Position numbers and translations under genes: made by a program. From NCBI RefSeq assembly GCF_028281305.1, contig NZ_JANQKD010000108.1:1-64000 (forward strand): DNA of 64,000 nt, written 5' to 3'. Origin of the DNA: Pelagibius sp. (lineage in GTDB: Bacteria; Pseudomonadota; Alphaproteobacteria; Kiloniellales; Kiloniellaceae). How positions within the stretch are numbered: position 1 is the first letter of the stretch; the number at the start of each line of letters is the position of its first letter. The notes under the pieces are model-generated. The model was not told the origin of the DNA and did no database searches. It saw only the letters and a list, made by a program, of their open reading frames with translations. Positions 1 to 7,290 of this stretch are shown piece after piece.

Positions 1-987
1 GGCTGCGTTGGGCCGCCGTTCCAGGGCGGAGCCGACGACGGTAAAGAGCGCCTGCTCATACTGGACGTCCGGATCGTCGAAGCGGATCACCGCGAGGGGC
101 TGGCGCTGGCCGACCTGGCTGGCCGCGCCGCCGGCCGGGGCCGGGGCCGGCACGCCGTAGGAGCGGTTGGCCAGGCTGCCGCCGATGTACTCGCCGTTGT
201 CGATGGCCACCTGCATGGCGGTCAGGTTCAGCCGTTCGTTGGCGAAGTAGTTCTGGGTGCGGGCGATGTCGTCGGTCAGCTCGTTGAGCAGACGGTCGAT
301 GATGACGACGGTCTTGTTGACTTCGTCTTCCAGGACGGCGAGCTGGCGGTGGTCCTCTTCCACGGCGCCGCGCAGCTCAAAGGTCGTGCTGGTCGACTCC
401 AGCAGGAAGGCCGCCAGGGAGGCGGTGCCGGAGACCTGGCTGGCCAGGGTGTTCAGGGCGGCGATGGAGGCGCCGACCTGCTGCAGCTCCGACTGCGCCT
501 GGTTCCACTGGGCCACCAGTTCCGGGTTGCCGGGGGTGGTGCCGACCTGCAGGCGCGCGTTCATCGCTGCCTTCAGGGAGTGGTAGTTGCCGGCGAACTG
601 GCGGGCCGAGACCCGCAGGGTCTGAAGCTGGCCGTTTTCGGAGGAGAGATCCCCCTGCAGGCGCAGCAGATCGCCACGCAGGCTCTCGATTTTCTTGCCC
701 ACGACGGTGCCGGTCGGGCGCATGTTGCTGACCGTCGGCGGGCGGAAATCGGTGGTCCCCAGGATCTGCGGCGGCGGCGGAGAGTCGGCGGCAGGGACGG
801 CAGCGGGTTCGGCCGGAGCGGCCTCCGGCACAGCCGCGGTCTCGACGACAGGCTCGGGCGCGGGCGCCTGGGCGCTGTCGCTCGCCGCGGTGCGGTCGTT
901 CTGCGGCGCGGCGCAGGCGGCGGCCAGCATCAGCACGCCGGCGACGACAGCGGTCCGACGAAAGGGCAGGGATCGTCTTTTCGACAT
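1..987 (-). CDS. Lipoprotein of unknown function (C-terminus cut by window edge)
   Basis: An open frame runs from an ATG at 987 to the window start without a stop, giving at least 329 residues. The N-terminus is a lipoprotein signal peptide: basic residues (MSKRR), a hydrophobic stretch and a lipobox LAAAC with the Cys near residue 26. An Ala/Pro/Glu-rich linker and a long Gln/Glu/Leu-rich, probably coiled-coil middle follow. The visible end reads VIRFDDPDVQYEQALFTVV, which looks like the start of a compact periplasmic domain. I infer an outer-membrane or periplasmic lipoprotein; I do not recognise the family. It is unrelated to photosynthesis and marks the edge of the PGC. Confidence 0.7.
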   Translation of the reverse strand, partial: MSKRRSLPFRRTAVVAGVLMLAAACAAPQNDRTAASDSAQAPAPEPVVETAAVPEAAPAEPAAVPAADSPPPPQILGTTDFRPPTVSNMRPTGTVVGKKIESLRGDLLRLQGDLSSENGQLQTLRVSARQFAGNYHSLKAAMNARLQVGTTPGNPELVAQWNQAQSELQQVGASIAALNTLASQVSGTASLAAFLLESTSTTFELRGAVEEDHRQLAVLEDEVNKTVVIIDRLLNELTDDIARTQNYFANERLNLTAMQVAIDNGEYIGGSLANRSYGVPAPAPAGGAASQVGQRQPLAVIRFDDPDVQYEQALFTVVGSALERRPNAA

Positions 988-1025
988 GGATATATCCGTA
1001 CAGATTTACGGGACAGCCAAACCAA

Positions 1026-1063
1026 GTAAGTCCTTACAGATTAACCATGTAAGTCTTTACAGA
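1026..1063. promoter_or_regulatory. Paired operator-like repeats upstream of the lipoprotein gene
   Basis: GTAAGTCCTTACAGA (1026-1040) recurs as GTAAGTCTTTACAGA (1049-1063), 23 bp apart start to start. Each copy contains an imperfect palindrome of the form GTAAG-TC-CTTAC. They lie 39-76 bp upstream of the reverse-strand ATG at 987, where a repressor or activator would bind. The regulator is unknown. Confidence 0.4.
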
Positions 1064-1291
1064 GTATTGCTATCCCAGCCCCCCGGGGAAGTTCGCGAGA
1101 TAGTAGAGGATGGATTCTGGGGGTACAAGAGCGATTTCCCGCGCCTAAGCTGTGGAAGAGCGCTGATTTCCCGCGAGAATCCTTGGCTTTTGCACTGCGG
1201 TGAAGCGCTTGCAAGGAACCGGGGCTTCGAGTAATGTCCGGCCTCTTCGCGGTCCGCTTAGCAGCGCCGCGCTGCCGTTTTTGGCCCTCAA
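1064..1291. other. Intergenic, no gene seen; possible terminator hairpin before the tRNA
   Basis: I see no convincing coding sequence here. At 1261-1275 a 6-bp stem (GCAGCG/CGCTGC) with a 3-nt loop is followed by CGTTTTT (1276-1282), the form of a small rho-independent terminator on the + strand just ahead of the tRNA. No + strand gene precedes it, so it may be coincidental. Confidence 0.3.
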
Positions 1292-1368
1292 GCGCCCGTA
1301 GCTCAACTGGATAGAGCGTCTGACTACGGATCAGGAGGTTGGGAGTTCGAATCTTCCCGGGCGCGCCA
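1292..1368 (+). tRNA. tRNA-Arg(ACG)
   Basis: A complete 77-nt cloverleaf can be read. The acceptor stem pairs GCGCCCG (1292-1298) with CGGGCGC (1358-1364); the discriminator is G and the CCA is encoded (1366-1368). The D arm is TAGCTCAACTGGATAGAGC. The anticodon loop CTACGGA has anticodon ACG, normally edited to ICG to read CGU/CGC/CGA. The T arm contains GTTCGAA. It lies alone between the lipoprotein gene and the hydrolase gene. Confidence 0.95.
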
Positions 1369-1680
1369 TTACTTCCAAGATGATCGTCCTGTCATCCAAG
1401 CAGAGGTTCGAACTTTGTTCGAACGGACCCGCCATAATATCCTGAGAAACTCGTAGTCTCCTGAGAAACAAGGTGAAAACGGGCTGGAACGGCGTTCGGC
1501 GCCGGTTCTTCTCGATTCGTTCTGCAGACCGCAGCGGAACTGGCGCGGGCGGGCCGAGCCGGGCGATCGATCGGGCCGCCCGGAACTTCGAAATGCGCGA
1601 TCGTCGGCGGCGTCCCGGTCAGCATGAAATGGCTCGCTGGCGCGCAAGTCCTTCCATGGTGTCCGGAGCCGGGACGGCCC
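1369..1680. other. Gene-free stretch with short repeats downstream of the tRNA
   Basis: No coding sequence is supported. The self-complementary octamer GTTCGAAC occurs twice (1406-1413 and 1417-1424) around TTT, and is followed by a CCGCCAT resembling a tRNA 3' end. An 11-bp direct repeat TCCTGAGAAAC lies at 1440-1450 and 1459-1469. These could be remnants of a tRNA-associated insertion, but no integrase is nearby. Confidence 0.35.
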
Positions 1681-3165
1681 TCACACCGCGACCAGCGGAA
1701 AGGTGACGCCCAGGGCCCAGGCAAGGATCACGCCGAGAGCCAGGCCGGGGGCCATCGCCGTACCGCTGCGCTGTCCGACCCAGCGGCCCATCAGACCGAA
1801 AATCACGAAGAACAGCACGAAGACGGGCAGAACGATGATCAGGAAGAACAGGCGCTCGAAGTCGAGTGCTACGGCAATGCTGAGCGAGGCGAGGAAGGCC
1901 AATCGTGCGGCGCCGCGCCGCCACAGCGGGGCGCGGCCGGCCTCGGTGAGCACGCTGTCTGCCAGCATGAAGGGCACGGCCCCCAGCATCAGAACGAGGA
2001 TGACGGGAATCCGCTCCGCATGCGGCAGGAAGCTTGCCGCATAGCGGTCCAGGGCTAGGGCGAAAACGCCGAGCCCGAAGGCGACAAGGGCCGCACTCGG
2101 AACCAGCGCCAGGCGTCCGAAGCGGACGCCGCGCCAGCCGAGGAGGGCAAGCGCCATGAGGCCGTAGAGCAGGAGGTGGAGCACAAGATAGTCCGCCACC
2201 AGGACTGGAAGCACACGCAGGTCCAGGGGATAGAGCAGCAGCGGCGTCAACACCGCCGGCAGCACCGTTGCCAGGGTGAACGTGCTTGCGATCGGCCGGT
2301 CCGGCGCACGCCGGCCCTCCGGCAACAGGGTGGACAGCGGCCAGGCGAGCGCGACGATGCAGCCCAGAAGCAAGGCGATCCAGCCCCCGGTTGCCGTGAC
2401 CGGGCCGCTGCTTTCGCGCCCGAAGGCACCGTCGATCCAGGCGCGCGCTTCGCGCAGTGACGTCGCGCTATAAAGGACGCCGACGTGCTCGACCGCCGGT
2501 GACACAACGGCGCGCCGCAGGATCCCGCTCCTCGGATCGCTGACGGTCTGCCCTTCCGAAGCGCCCGGATCGATGAGGCGGAGCGCCGCGAGCGCGACGC
2601 GGCGCAGCCCTGGCTCCCAGGCGCCGGTAATCACCAACAGCCGTTGCGGTGCCTCAGCAGTCACCGCCTCTGAGTACATCGAAACGGCGACCACGGCGCG
2701 TACCCGCGAGTCGGCAATGGCCTGGCGGACGATGATATCGGTGGCCATGGAGTGGCCGAGCAGCGCGACGGGCTCTGAGGCGCATCCCAGCCGTTGCTGA
2801 GCAGCATCGATCACGGCCGCCGTTTCGGCGACGAGCAGCCGCGTTGTTCCGTCGACCTGCGTGATGTCTCCAGACATCGGCGCCGGATTGCGGCCGTGGC
2901 CCTGAAAGTCGAAGCTGATGGCGGTGTAGCCGGCCCGTGCCAGGGTCAGGGCGAACGCCTCCATGAGCTGGCGGGAGCCGGCGAAACCATGGGCGATGAC
3001 CACGATGGGCCCGTTGCTGTCCGGCTGCCGGTAGATCGTGGCTGGGGTTTGTCCGGCGTCCAGCGGGACGATGGAGAGGCCTTTGCGGGCGCTTTCGAGC
3101 TGCCAGAGGGAGAGCAGGGCCAGCGCGGCTGTGGCAACGCCGACGATGCGTTGGATCAGAGTCAC
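1681..3165 (-). CDS. Alpha/beta hydrolase with C-terminal multi-pass membrane domain
   Basis: The protein has 494 residues from a GTG start at 3165, chosen because a GA-rich ribosome site (GAGAGGGGGG) precedes it. One N-terminal membrane anchor is followed by an alpha/beta-hydrolase fold with the oxyanion-type HGFAGS, FDFQGHGRNP and a nucleophile elbow GHSMA. The C-terminal half, roughly residues 270-494, is hydrophobic with about seven or eight predicted helices. The hydrolase domain resembles dienelactone-hydrolase-like esterases; the substrate is unknown. The gene diverges from bchI and shares with it an intergenic region carrying a PpsR site, so it may be co-regulated with photosynthesis. 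That last point is inference. Confidence 0.7.
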   Translation of the reverse strand: MTLIQRIVGVATAALALLSLWQLESARKGLSIVPLDAGQTPATIYRQPDSNGPIVVIAHGFAGSRQLMEAFALTLARAGYTAISFDFQGHGRNPAPMSGDITQVDGTTRLLVAETAAVIDAAQQRLGCASEPVALLGHSMATDIIVRQAIADSRVRAVVAVSMYSEAVTAEAPQRLLVITGAWEPGLRRVALAALRLIDPGASEGQTVSDPRSGILRRAVVSPAVEHVGVLYSATSLREARAWIDGAFGRESSGPVTATGGWIALLLGCIVALAWPLSTLLPEGRRAPDRPIASTFTLATVLPAVLTPLLLYPLDLRVLPVLVADYLVLHLLLYGLMALALLGWRGVRFGRLALVPSAALVAFGLGVFALALDRYAASFLPHAERIPVILVLMLGAVPFMLADSVLTEAGRAPLWRRGAARLAFLASLSIAVALDFERLFFLIIVLPVFVLFFVIFGLMGRWVGQRSGTAMAPGLALGVILAWALGVTFPLVAV

Positions 3166-3209
3166 CCTACCCCCCTCTCGCCTGTCCGCGTTGAAGCCGG
3201 CACCACGGA

Positions 3210-3287
3210 CCCCGCCCGACTCCCACAGGGCTGCGCCCCGCCCGACTCCCACAGGGCTGCGCCCCGCCAGACCCCCACAAGGCTGCG
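3210..3287. repeat. Three tandem 26-bp repeats
   Basis: Units lie at 3210-3235, 3236-3261 and 3262-3287. The first two are identical (CCCCGCCCGACTCCCACAGG then GCTGCG); the third has a few substitutions. They lie in the leader of the divergent hydrolase gene, between its start and the PpsR site, and look like slippage-prone minisatellite DNA. Confidence 0.85.
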
Positions 3288-3305
3288 AACGCAACGCCTG
3301 CGGAC

Positions 3306-3349
3306 TGTCCAGATAGCCTGTCGCTTTCAATTGTCCAATCGATGTAACA
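3306..3349. promoter_or_regulatory. PpsR/CrtJ operator upstream of bchI
   Basis: TGTCCAATCGATGTAACA (3332-3349) matches TGT-N12-ACA exactly. Exactly 8 bp upstream lies a degenerate partner (3306-3323) keeping only the TGT half. The pair sits about 100 bp before bchI and between it and the divergent hydrolase gene. PpsR/CrtJ represses bch and crt genes through such sites in other purple bacteria; binding here is inferred. Confidence 0.75.
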
Positions 3350-3446
3350 TGACTGGAGCAACCAGTTACAGAGGGAGGCTCATTGGCGCGATGTCCCGAT
3401 GGGAAGCTGACAGACCCTTGAACTCCACGGAAAACGCGGTCTGACG

Positions 3447-4481
3447 ATGGCCGAGCCTTATCCCTTTTCCGCCATCGTCGAGCAGGAAGAGATGAAGCTG
3501 GCCCTGCTGATTGCCGTCATCGATCCTTCGATCGGCGGAGTTCTGGTTTTCGGCCATCGCGGCACCGGCAAGTCGACGGCGGTGCGGGCGCTGGCCGCCC
3601 TTCTGCCGAAGATGCAGGTGGTCGCAGGCTGCCGCTATCACTGCGATCCGCAGGCGGACCCGCGGGCCTGCGCCGACGATTGCAGCCTGCGCCGCGGCCG
3701 AAAGCCTGCGGAACTGAAAAGCAAAGCGGTGCCGGTTCCGGTGGTCGACCTGCCGCTCGGCGCGACCGAGGACCGGGTGGTCGGCGCGCTTGATCTGGAG
3801 CGCGCCCTCACCGCCGGCGTCAAGGCCTTCGAACCCGGGCTCCTGGCGCTGGCGCACCGCGGTTTTCTCTACATCGACGAGGTCAACCTCCTGGAGGACC
3901 ACCTGATCGACCTGCTGCTCGACGTCGCCGCTTCGGGGGAGAACGTGGTCGAGCGCGAAGGTCTCAGCGTCCGCCATGCCGCGCGCTTCGTCCTTATCGG
4001 CAGCGGCAATCCGGAGGAGGGCGAACTGCGCCCGCAGTTGCTCGACCGCTTCGGCCTGTCCGTCGATGTCACCACGCCGGAAGACCTGGCCAGCCGTGTC
4101 GAGGTGGTGCGCCGCCGCGACGACTTCGAGCGGCACGCCGCCGCGTTTCTCGCCAAGTGGAAGCGCAAGGACGGGCAGCTCCGCCGCAAGCTGACCGCGG
4201 CGCGGCAGCGGCTCGACGACATTCAGGTGCCCGACGGCGCGCTGGAACGGGTGGCCGAGCTTTGCATGAAACTCGGTACCGACGGACTGCGCGGCGAGCT
4301 GACGATGATCCGCGCCGCGCGCGCGCTGGCCGCGCTGGAGGGGGCGAAGTCCCTCAACGACGACCACCTGCGGCGGGTCGCGCCCGCGGCTTTGCGCCAT
4401 CGGCTGCGGCGCGACCCCTTGGACGAGGCCGGTTCCGGCGTGCGTGTCGAGCGCGCGCTGCAGGAGGTCTTCGGGACATGA
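3447..4481 (+). CDS. bchI: Magnesium chelatase ATPase subunit I
   Basis: BchI (344 aa) is the AAA+ ATPase ring of magnesium chelatase. With BchD and BchH it inserts Mg2+ into protoporphyrin IX, the first committed step of bacteriochlorophyll synthesis. Walker A is GHRGTGKST (about residues 36-44) and Walker B lies in FLYIDEVNLL (about 140-148); length is normal for the family. The ATG at 3447 begins MAEPYPFSAIV, the usual start. The stop overlaps the bchD start (ATGA), so translation is probably coupled in a bchI-bchD-bchO operon driven from the PpsR-controlled region upstream. Confidence 0.97.
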   Translation: MAEPYPFSAIVEQEEMKLALLIAVIDPSIGGVLVFGHRGTGKSTAVRALAALLPKMQVVAGCRYHCDPQADPRACADDCSLRRGRKPAELKSKAVPVPVVDLPLGATEDRVVGALDLERALTAGVKAFEPGLLALAHRGFLYIDEVNLLEDHLIDLLLDVAASGENVVEREGLSVRHAARFVLIGSGNPEEGELRPQLLDRFGLSVDVTTPEDLASRVEVVRRRDDFERHAAAFLAKWKRKDGQLRRKLTAARQRLDDIQVPDGALERVAELCMKLGTDGLRGELTMIRAARALAALEGAKSLNDDHLRRVAPAALRHRLRRDPLDEAGSGVRVERALQEVFGT

Positions 4482-6292
4482 CCGGCCAAGCGCCCGCGCG
4501 TCAGGGCGCATCGGGGAGCTCTCCGGGACCTTCCCCCTGGGCCGACGCGGTCCTTGCGGCCGCCGCCCTGGCGGTGGATCCGGCCGGCCTCGGCGGCGTG
4601 GTGCTGCGCTCGCCACCCTCGCCGCTGCGTGACAATTGGCTGGACCTGCTGCGCCAGGGACAACCGCCGGACGCGCCCTGGCGCCGTGTGCCCCTGCATG
4701 TCACCGACGGGCGCCTGTTCGGCGGGCTCGACCTCGCCGCGACGCTGCGGGCCGGCAAGCCCCTGGCGGAACGCGGGCTGTTGGCGGAGTGTGATGGCGG
4801 CATGCTGATCCTGGCCTCTGCCGAACGGCTTTCAGCGGCGACGGCGGCACGCCTGACGGCGACCGTCGACCGCGGCATGGTCGCCGTGGAGCGCGACGGG
4901 ACGACGGCCCGTCACAGTGCCCGTTTCGGCATCGTCGCCCTCGACGAGAGCCTCGACGACTCAGAGGCTGTACCGCCGGCGCTGGCGGACAGGCTGGCGT
5001 TGCACATCGATCTGAACGGCCTGCGCCGTGGCGAAAGCCCTGAAACTGTCTTTACGCCAGAGGAAATTGCGCAGGCCCGCAAGCGACTCCGGACCGTGAC
5101 GGCCGCCGAAAGCGATGTCGAGTTGCTCTGTGGCGTCGCGCTCGCGCTCGGAACGGGGTCCCTGCGGGCCGAAGCCCTTGCGCTGAGGTTCGCCCGCGTT
5201 CATGCGGCGCTTCATGGCCGCACGACCCTGGCCAAGGCCGATTGCGAGGCCGCGGCGCGCTTGGTGCTGGCACCCCGGGCGAGTCGACTGCCTTTGCCGG
5301 ACGACGAACCGCCGGCCGCCGAAGAGCACCAGGCCGAGACTCCGCCGGAGGACGGTGAGGGCGATGACAGGGGCAGCGACTCTCCGCCCGAAGACCTGGT
5401 TCTTGCCGCGGCGCAGGCAGCGATCCCGCCGCGCCTCTTGGCCCAGCTGCAGTCGGCCGTCGGCCGCCCGCGGGGCCGAAGCGCCGCCGGGCGCGTCGGC
5501 GCCCTGCAGCTTGCCCGACGGCGGGGGCGCCCGGTGGGCACGCGCCGCGGCGACCTTGCGGGCGGCAACCGCCTGAACCTCGTCGAAACGCTGCGGACCG
5601 CTGCCCCCTGGCAGCCGCTGCGCCGGCGCCGGCAGGATGGCGCCGACGCGGGCCCGCGCATGGAGGTGCGGCGGGACGACTTCCGCATCGTTCGCTTCAA
5701 GCAGCGCAGCGAGTCGGTCACGATCTTCGTGGTCGACGCTTCCGGGTCGGCGGCCCTGCACAGGCTGGCGGAAGCGAAGGGTGCCGTCGAGCTGCTGCTT
5801 ACGGACTGTTATGCGCGGCGCGACCAGGTTGCGCTGATCGCCTTTCGCGGCGCCGGCGCGGAGGTTCTGCTGCCTCCGACACGCTCGCTGGTGCGCGCCA
5901 AGCGAGAGCTTGCGGCCTTGCCCGGTGGCGGCGGAACGCCGCTGGCCGATGGTCTCGATGCGGCGCTGGCGCTGGCGGAGGCGGCCAAGCGGCAAGGGCG
6001 CACGCCCAGCCTTGTGCTGCTCACCGACGGTCGCGCCAATGTATCCCGCGACGGCAGCGGCGGGCGCGCGCAGGCGGAGGAAGACGCGCAGCGCGCCGCG
6101 CGCCGGATCCGCGGCGCGGGGCTCGCCGCCCTTTTCATCGATACCGGCCCCCGGGCCAATCCCTTCGCCCGGGATCTGGCGGCGGAGATGGGTGCGCGTT
6201 ACCTGGCATTGCCGCGCGCCGATGCCCGCAGCCTTTCCGCTGCTGTTCAAGACGCCGGCCAAAGCGCCGGCGCGCCGGAGGCTGTGGCATGA
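4478..6292 (+). CDS. bchD: Magnesium chelatase subunit D
   Basis: BchD (604 aa) is the platform subunit linking the BchI ATPase ring to the porphyrin-binding BchH. An N-terminal degenerate AAA+ region (about 1-260) is followed by a Pro/Glu/Asp-rich linker (about 270-310) and a C-terminal von Willebrand factor A domain. The latter has the metal-ion-dependent adhesion residues DASGS (about 420), GGTPLADG and LLTDGRAN. The ATG at 4478 overlaps the bchI stop; the stop overlaps bchO in the same way. The protein is in the normal size range. Confidence 0.95.
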   Translation: MTGQAPARQGASGSSPGPSPWADAVLAAAALAVDPAGLGGVVLRSPPSPLRDNWLDLLRQGQPPDAPWRRVPLHVTDGRLFGGLDLAATLRAGKPLAERGLLAECDGGMLILASAERLSAATAARLTATVDRGMVAVERDGTTARHSARFGIVALDESLDDSEAVPPALADRLALHIDLNGLRRGESPETVFTPEEIAQARKRLRTVTAAESDVELLCGVALALGTGSLRAEALALRFARVHAALHGRTTLAKADCEAAARLVLAPRASRLPLPDDEPPAAEEHQAETPPEDGEGDDRGSDSPPEDLVLAAAQAAIPPRLLAQLQSAVGRPRGRSAAGRVGALQLARRRGRPVGTRRGDLAGGNRLNLVETLRTAAPWQPLRRRRQDGADAGPRMEVRRDDFRIVRFKQRSESVTIFVVDASGSAALHRLAEAKGAVELLLTDCYARRDQVALIAFRGAGAEVLLPPTRSLVRAKRELAALPGGGGTPLADGLDAALALAEAAKRQGRTPSLVLLTDGRANVSRDGSGGRAQAEEDAQRAARRIRGAGLAALFIDTGPRANPFARDLAAEMGARYLALPRADARSLSAAVQDAGQSAGAPEAVA

Positions 6293-7176
6293 GTGACTGT
6301 CCGATCTGGGAACAGGACGGGCAGGACTGGCCGAACCGGGACAGCAGCCGCTTTATCGAAGCCGGGGGGCTGGAATGGCACGTTCAGTGCCAGGGATCCG
6401 GGCCTGTTCTGCTGCTGCTGCATGGGACCGGCGCCTCGACCCATTCGTGGCGCGGCCTGCTGCCGCTTCTGGCGGAACGCTTCTCCGTCGTGGCGCCCGA
6501 CCTGCCGGGCCACGGCTTCAGTCAGACCGCGCCGTTCCACCGGATGTCCCTGACGGCGATGGCCCGGTCGATCGACACGTTGCTGAAGGCCCTTGCGGTC
6601 TCACCGGCGCTGGTCGCCGGGCACTCGGCGGGTGCGGCGATCCTGGCGCGCATGTGCCTGGACGAGCGGCTGGACGCCAAGGGTATGATCAGTCTCAACG
6701 GCGCTCTGCTGGCATTGCGCGGGCTGCCCGGCCGGGTGTTTTCCCCGGTTGCCCGGGCTCTGTCGCTGAGCGGAGCGGCGCCGCGGATTCTCTCCCTGGG
6801 CGCAGCGGAGCCATTGCTCGTGAACCGCCTGCTGCGCGATACCGGTTCGCGCATCGATGCCGAGGGCGTGCGCCTCTATCGCCGCTTGGCGCGCAAGCCG
6901 GCCCATGTGGCTGCAGCGCTCGACATGATGGCGAACTGGAATCTGGAGCGCCTTGAGGACCAGCTCTCAGAGCTCTCCGTTCCGCTGCTGCTGATCGTCG
7001 GTGCCCGCGACCGCAGCGTACCGCCCGCACAGGCGCGGCATATCGGGGCACTGGCCCCCCGGGCCGAGGTCATTTCGATGCCGGGCCTGGGGCACCTGGC
7101 CCACGAGGAGGCGCCGCGGGAAACGGCGGCGCATATCGCAGACTTTGCACGGCGGGTGAAGGTGCTTCGCGGCTGA
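6289..7176 (+). CDS. bchO: Alpha/beta hydrolase associated with magnesium chelatase
   Basis: This 295-aa soluble alpha/beta hydrolase has HGTGAS near the N-terminus, PDLPGHG, the nucleophile elbow GHSAGA and a late catalytic Asp/His pair (GARDRS and GLGHLAHE). Its place directly after bchD, overlapping by ATGA, identifies it as BchO. BchO is widely linked to magnesium chelatase in PGCs, but its biochemical role is not firmly established. It ends the bchIDO operon; about 100 bp separate it from crtI. Confidence 0.9.
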   Translation: MSDCPIWEQDGQDWPNRDSSRFIEAGGLEWHVQCQGSGPVLLLLHGTGASTHSWRGLLPLLAERFSVVAPDLPGHGFSQTAPFHRMSLTAMARSIDTLLKALAVSPALVAGHSAGAAILARMCLDERLDAKGMISLNGALLALRGLPGRVFSPVARALSLSGAAPRILSLGAAEPLLVNRLLRDTGSRIDAEGVRLYRRLARKPAHVAAALDMMANWNLERLEDQLSELSVPLLLIVGARDRSVPPAQARHIGALAPRAEVISMPGLGHLAHEEAPRETAAHIADFARRVKVLRG

Positions 7177-7246
7177 TCCGCCGTTGCCGTGCCGGTCCCG
7201 CGCCAGCCCCACAAGGATTCTCCGCGGCTGCCGTTTCTCCGGCTAG

Positions 7247-7290
7247 CGTCAATTAAAAACAACATATATACTTGTCAAGTAATGTTTACG
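7247..7290. promoter_or_regulatory. Tandem near-consensus PpsR/CrtJ sites at crtI
   Basis: CGT-N12-ACA (7247-7264) and TGT-N12-ACG (7273-7290) each have one mismatch to TGT-N12-ACA and are separated by exactly 8 bp, the spacing also seen at crtD/crtE, bchC and bchE. The surrounding sequence is AT-rich against a GC-rich background. The second site overlaps the first plausible ATG of crtI. Confidence 0.6.

Noticed and set aside
349-1029. Long + strand frames over the first kilobase
   Set aside because: They are antisense to the lipoprotein gene, whose signal peptide and lipobox are clear; the + frames are Gly/Arg-rich with no ribosome site.
3210-3287. Possible CRISPR array
   Set aside because: The 26-bp units are contiguous with no spacers, so this is a tandem repeat.
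3366-4616. 416-codon reverse frame over bchI
   Set aside because: Antisense shadow of bchI in GC-rich DNA; no family features.
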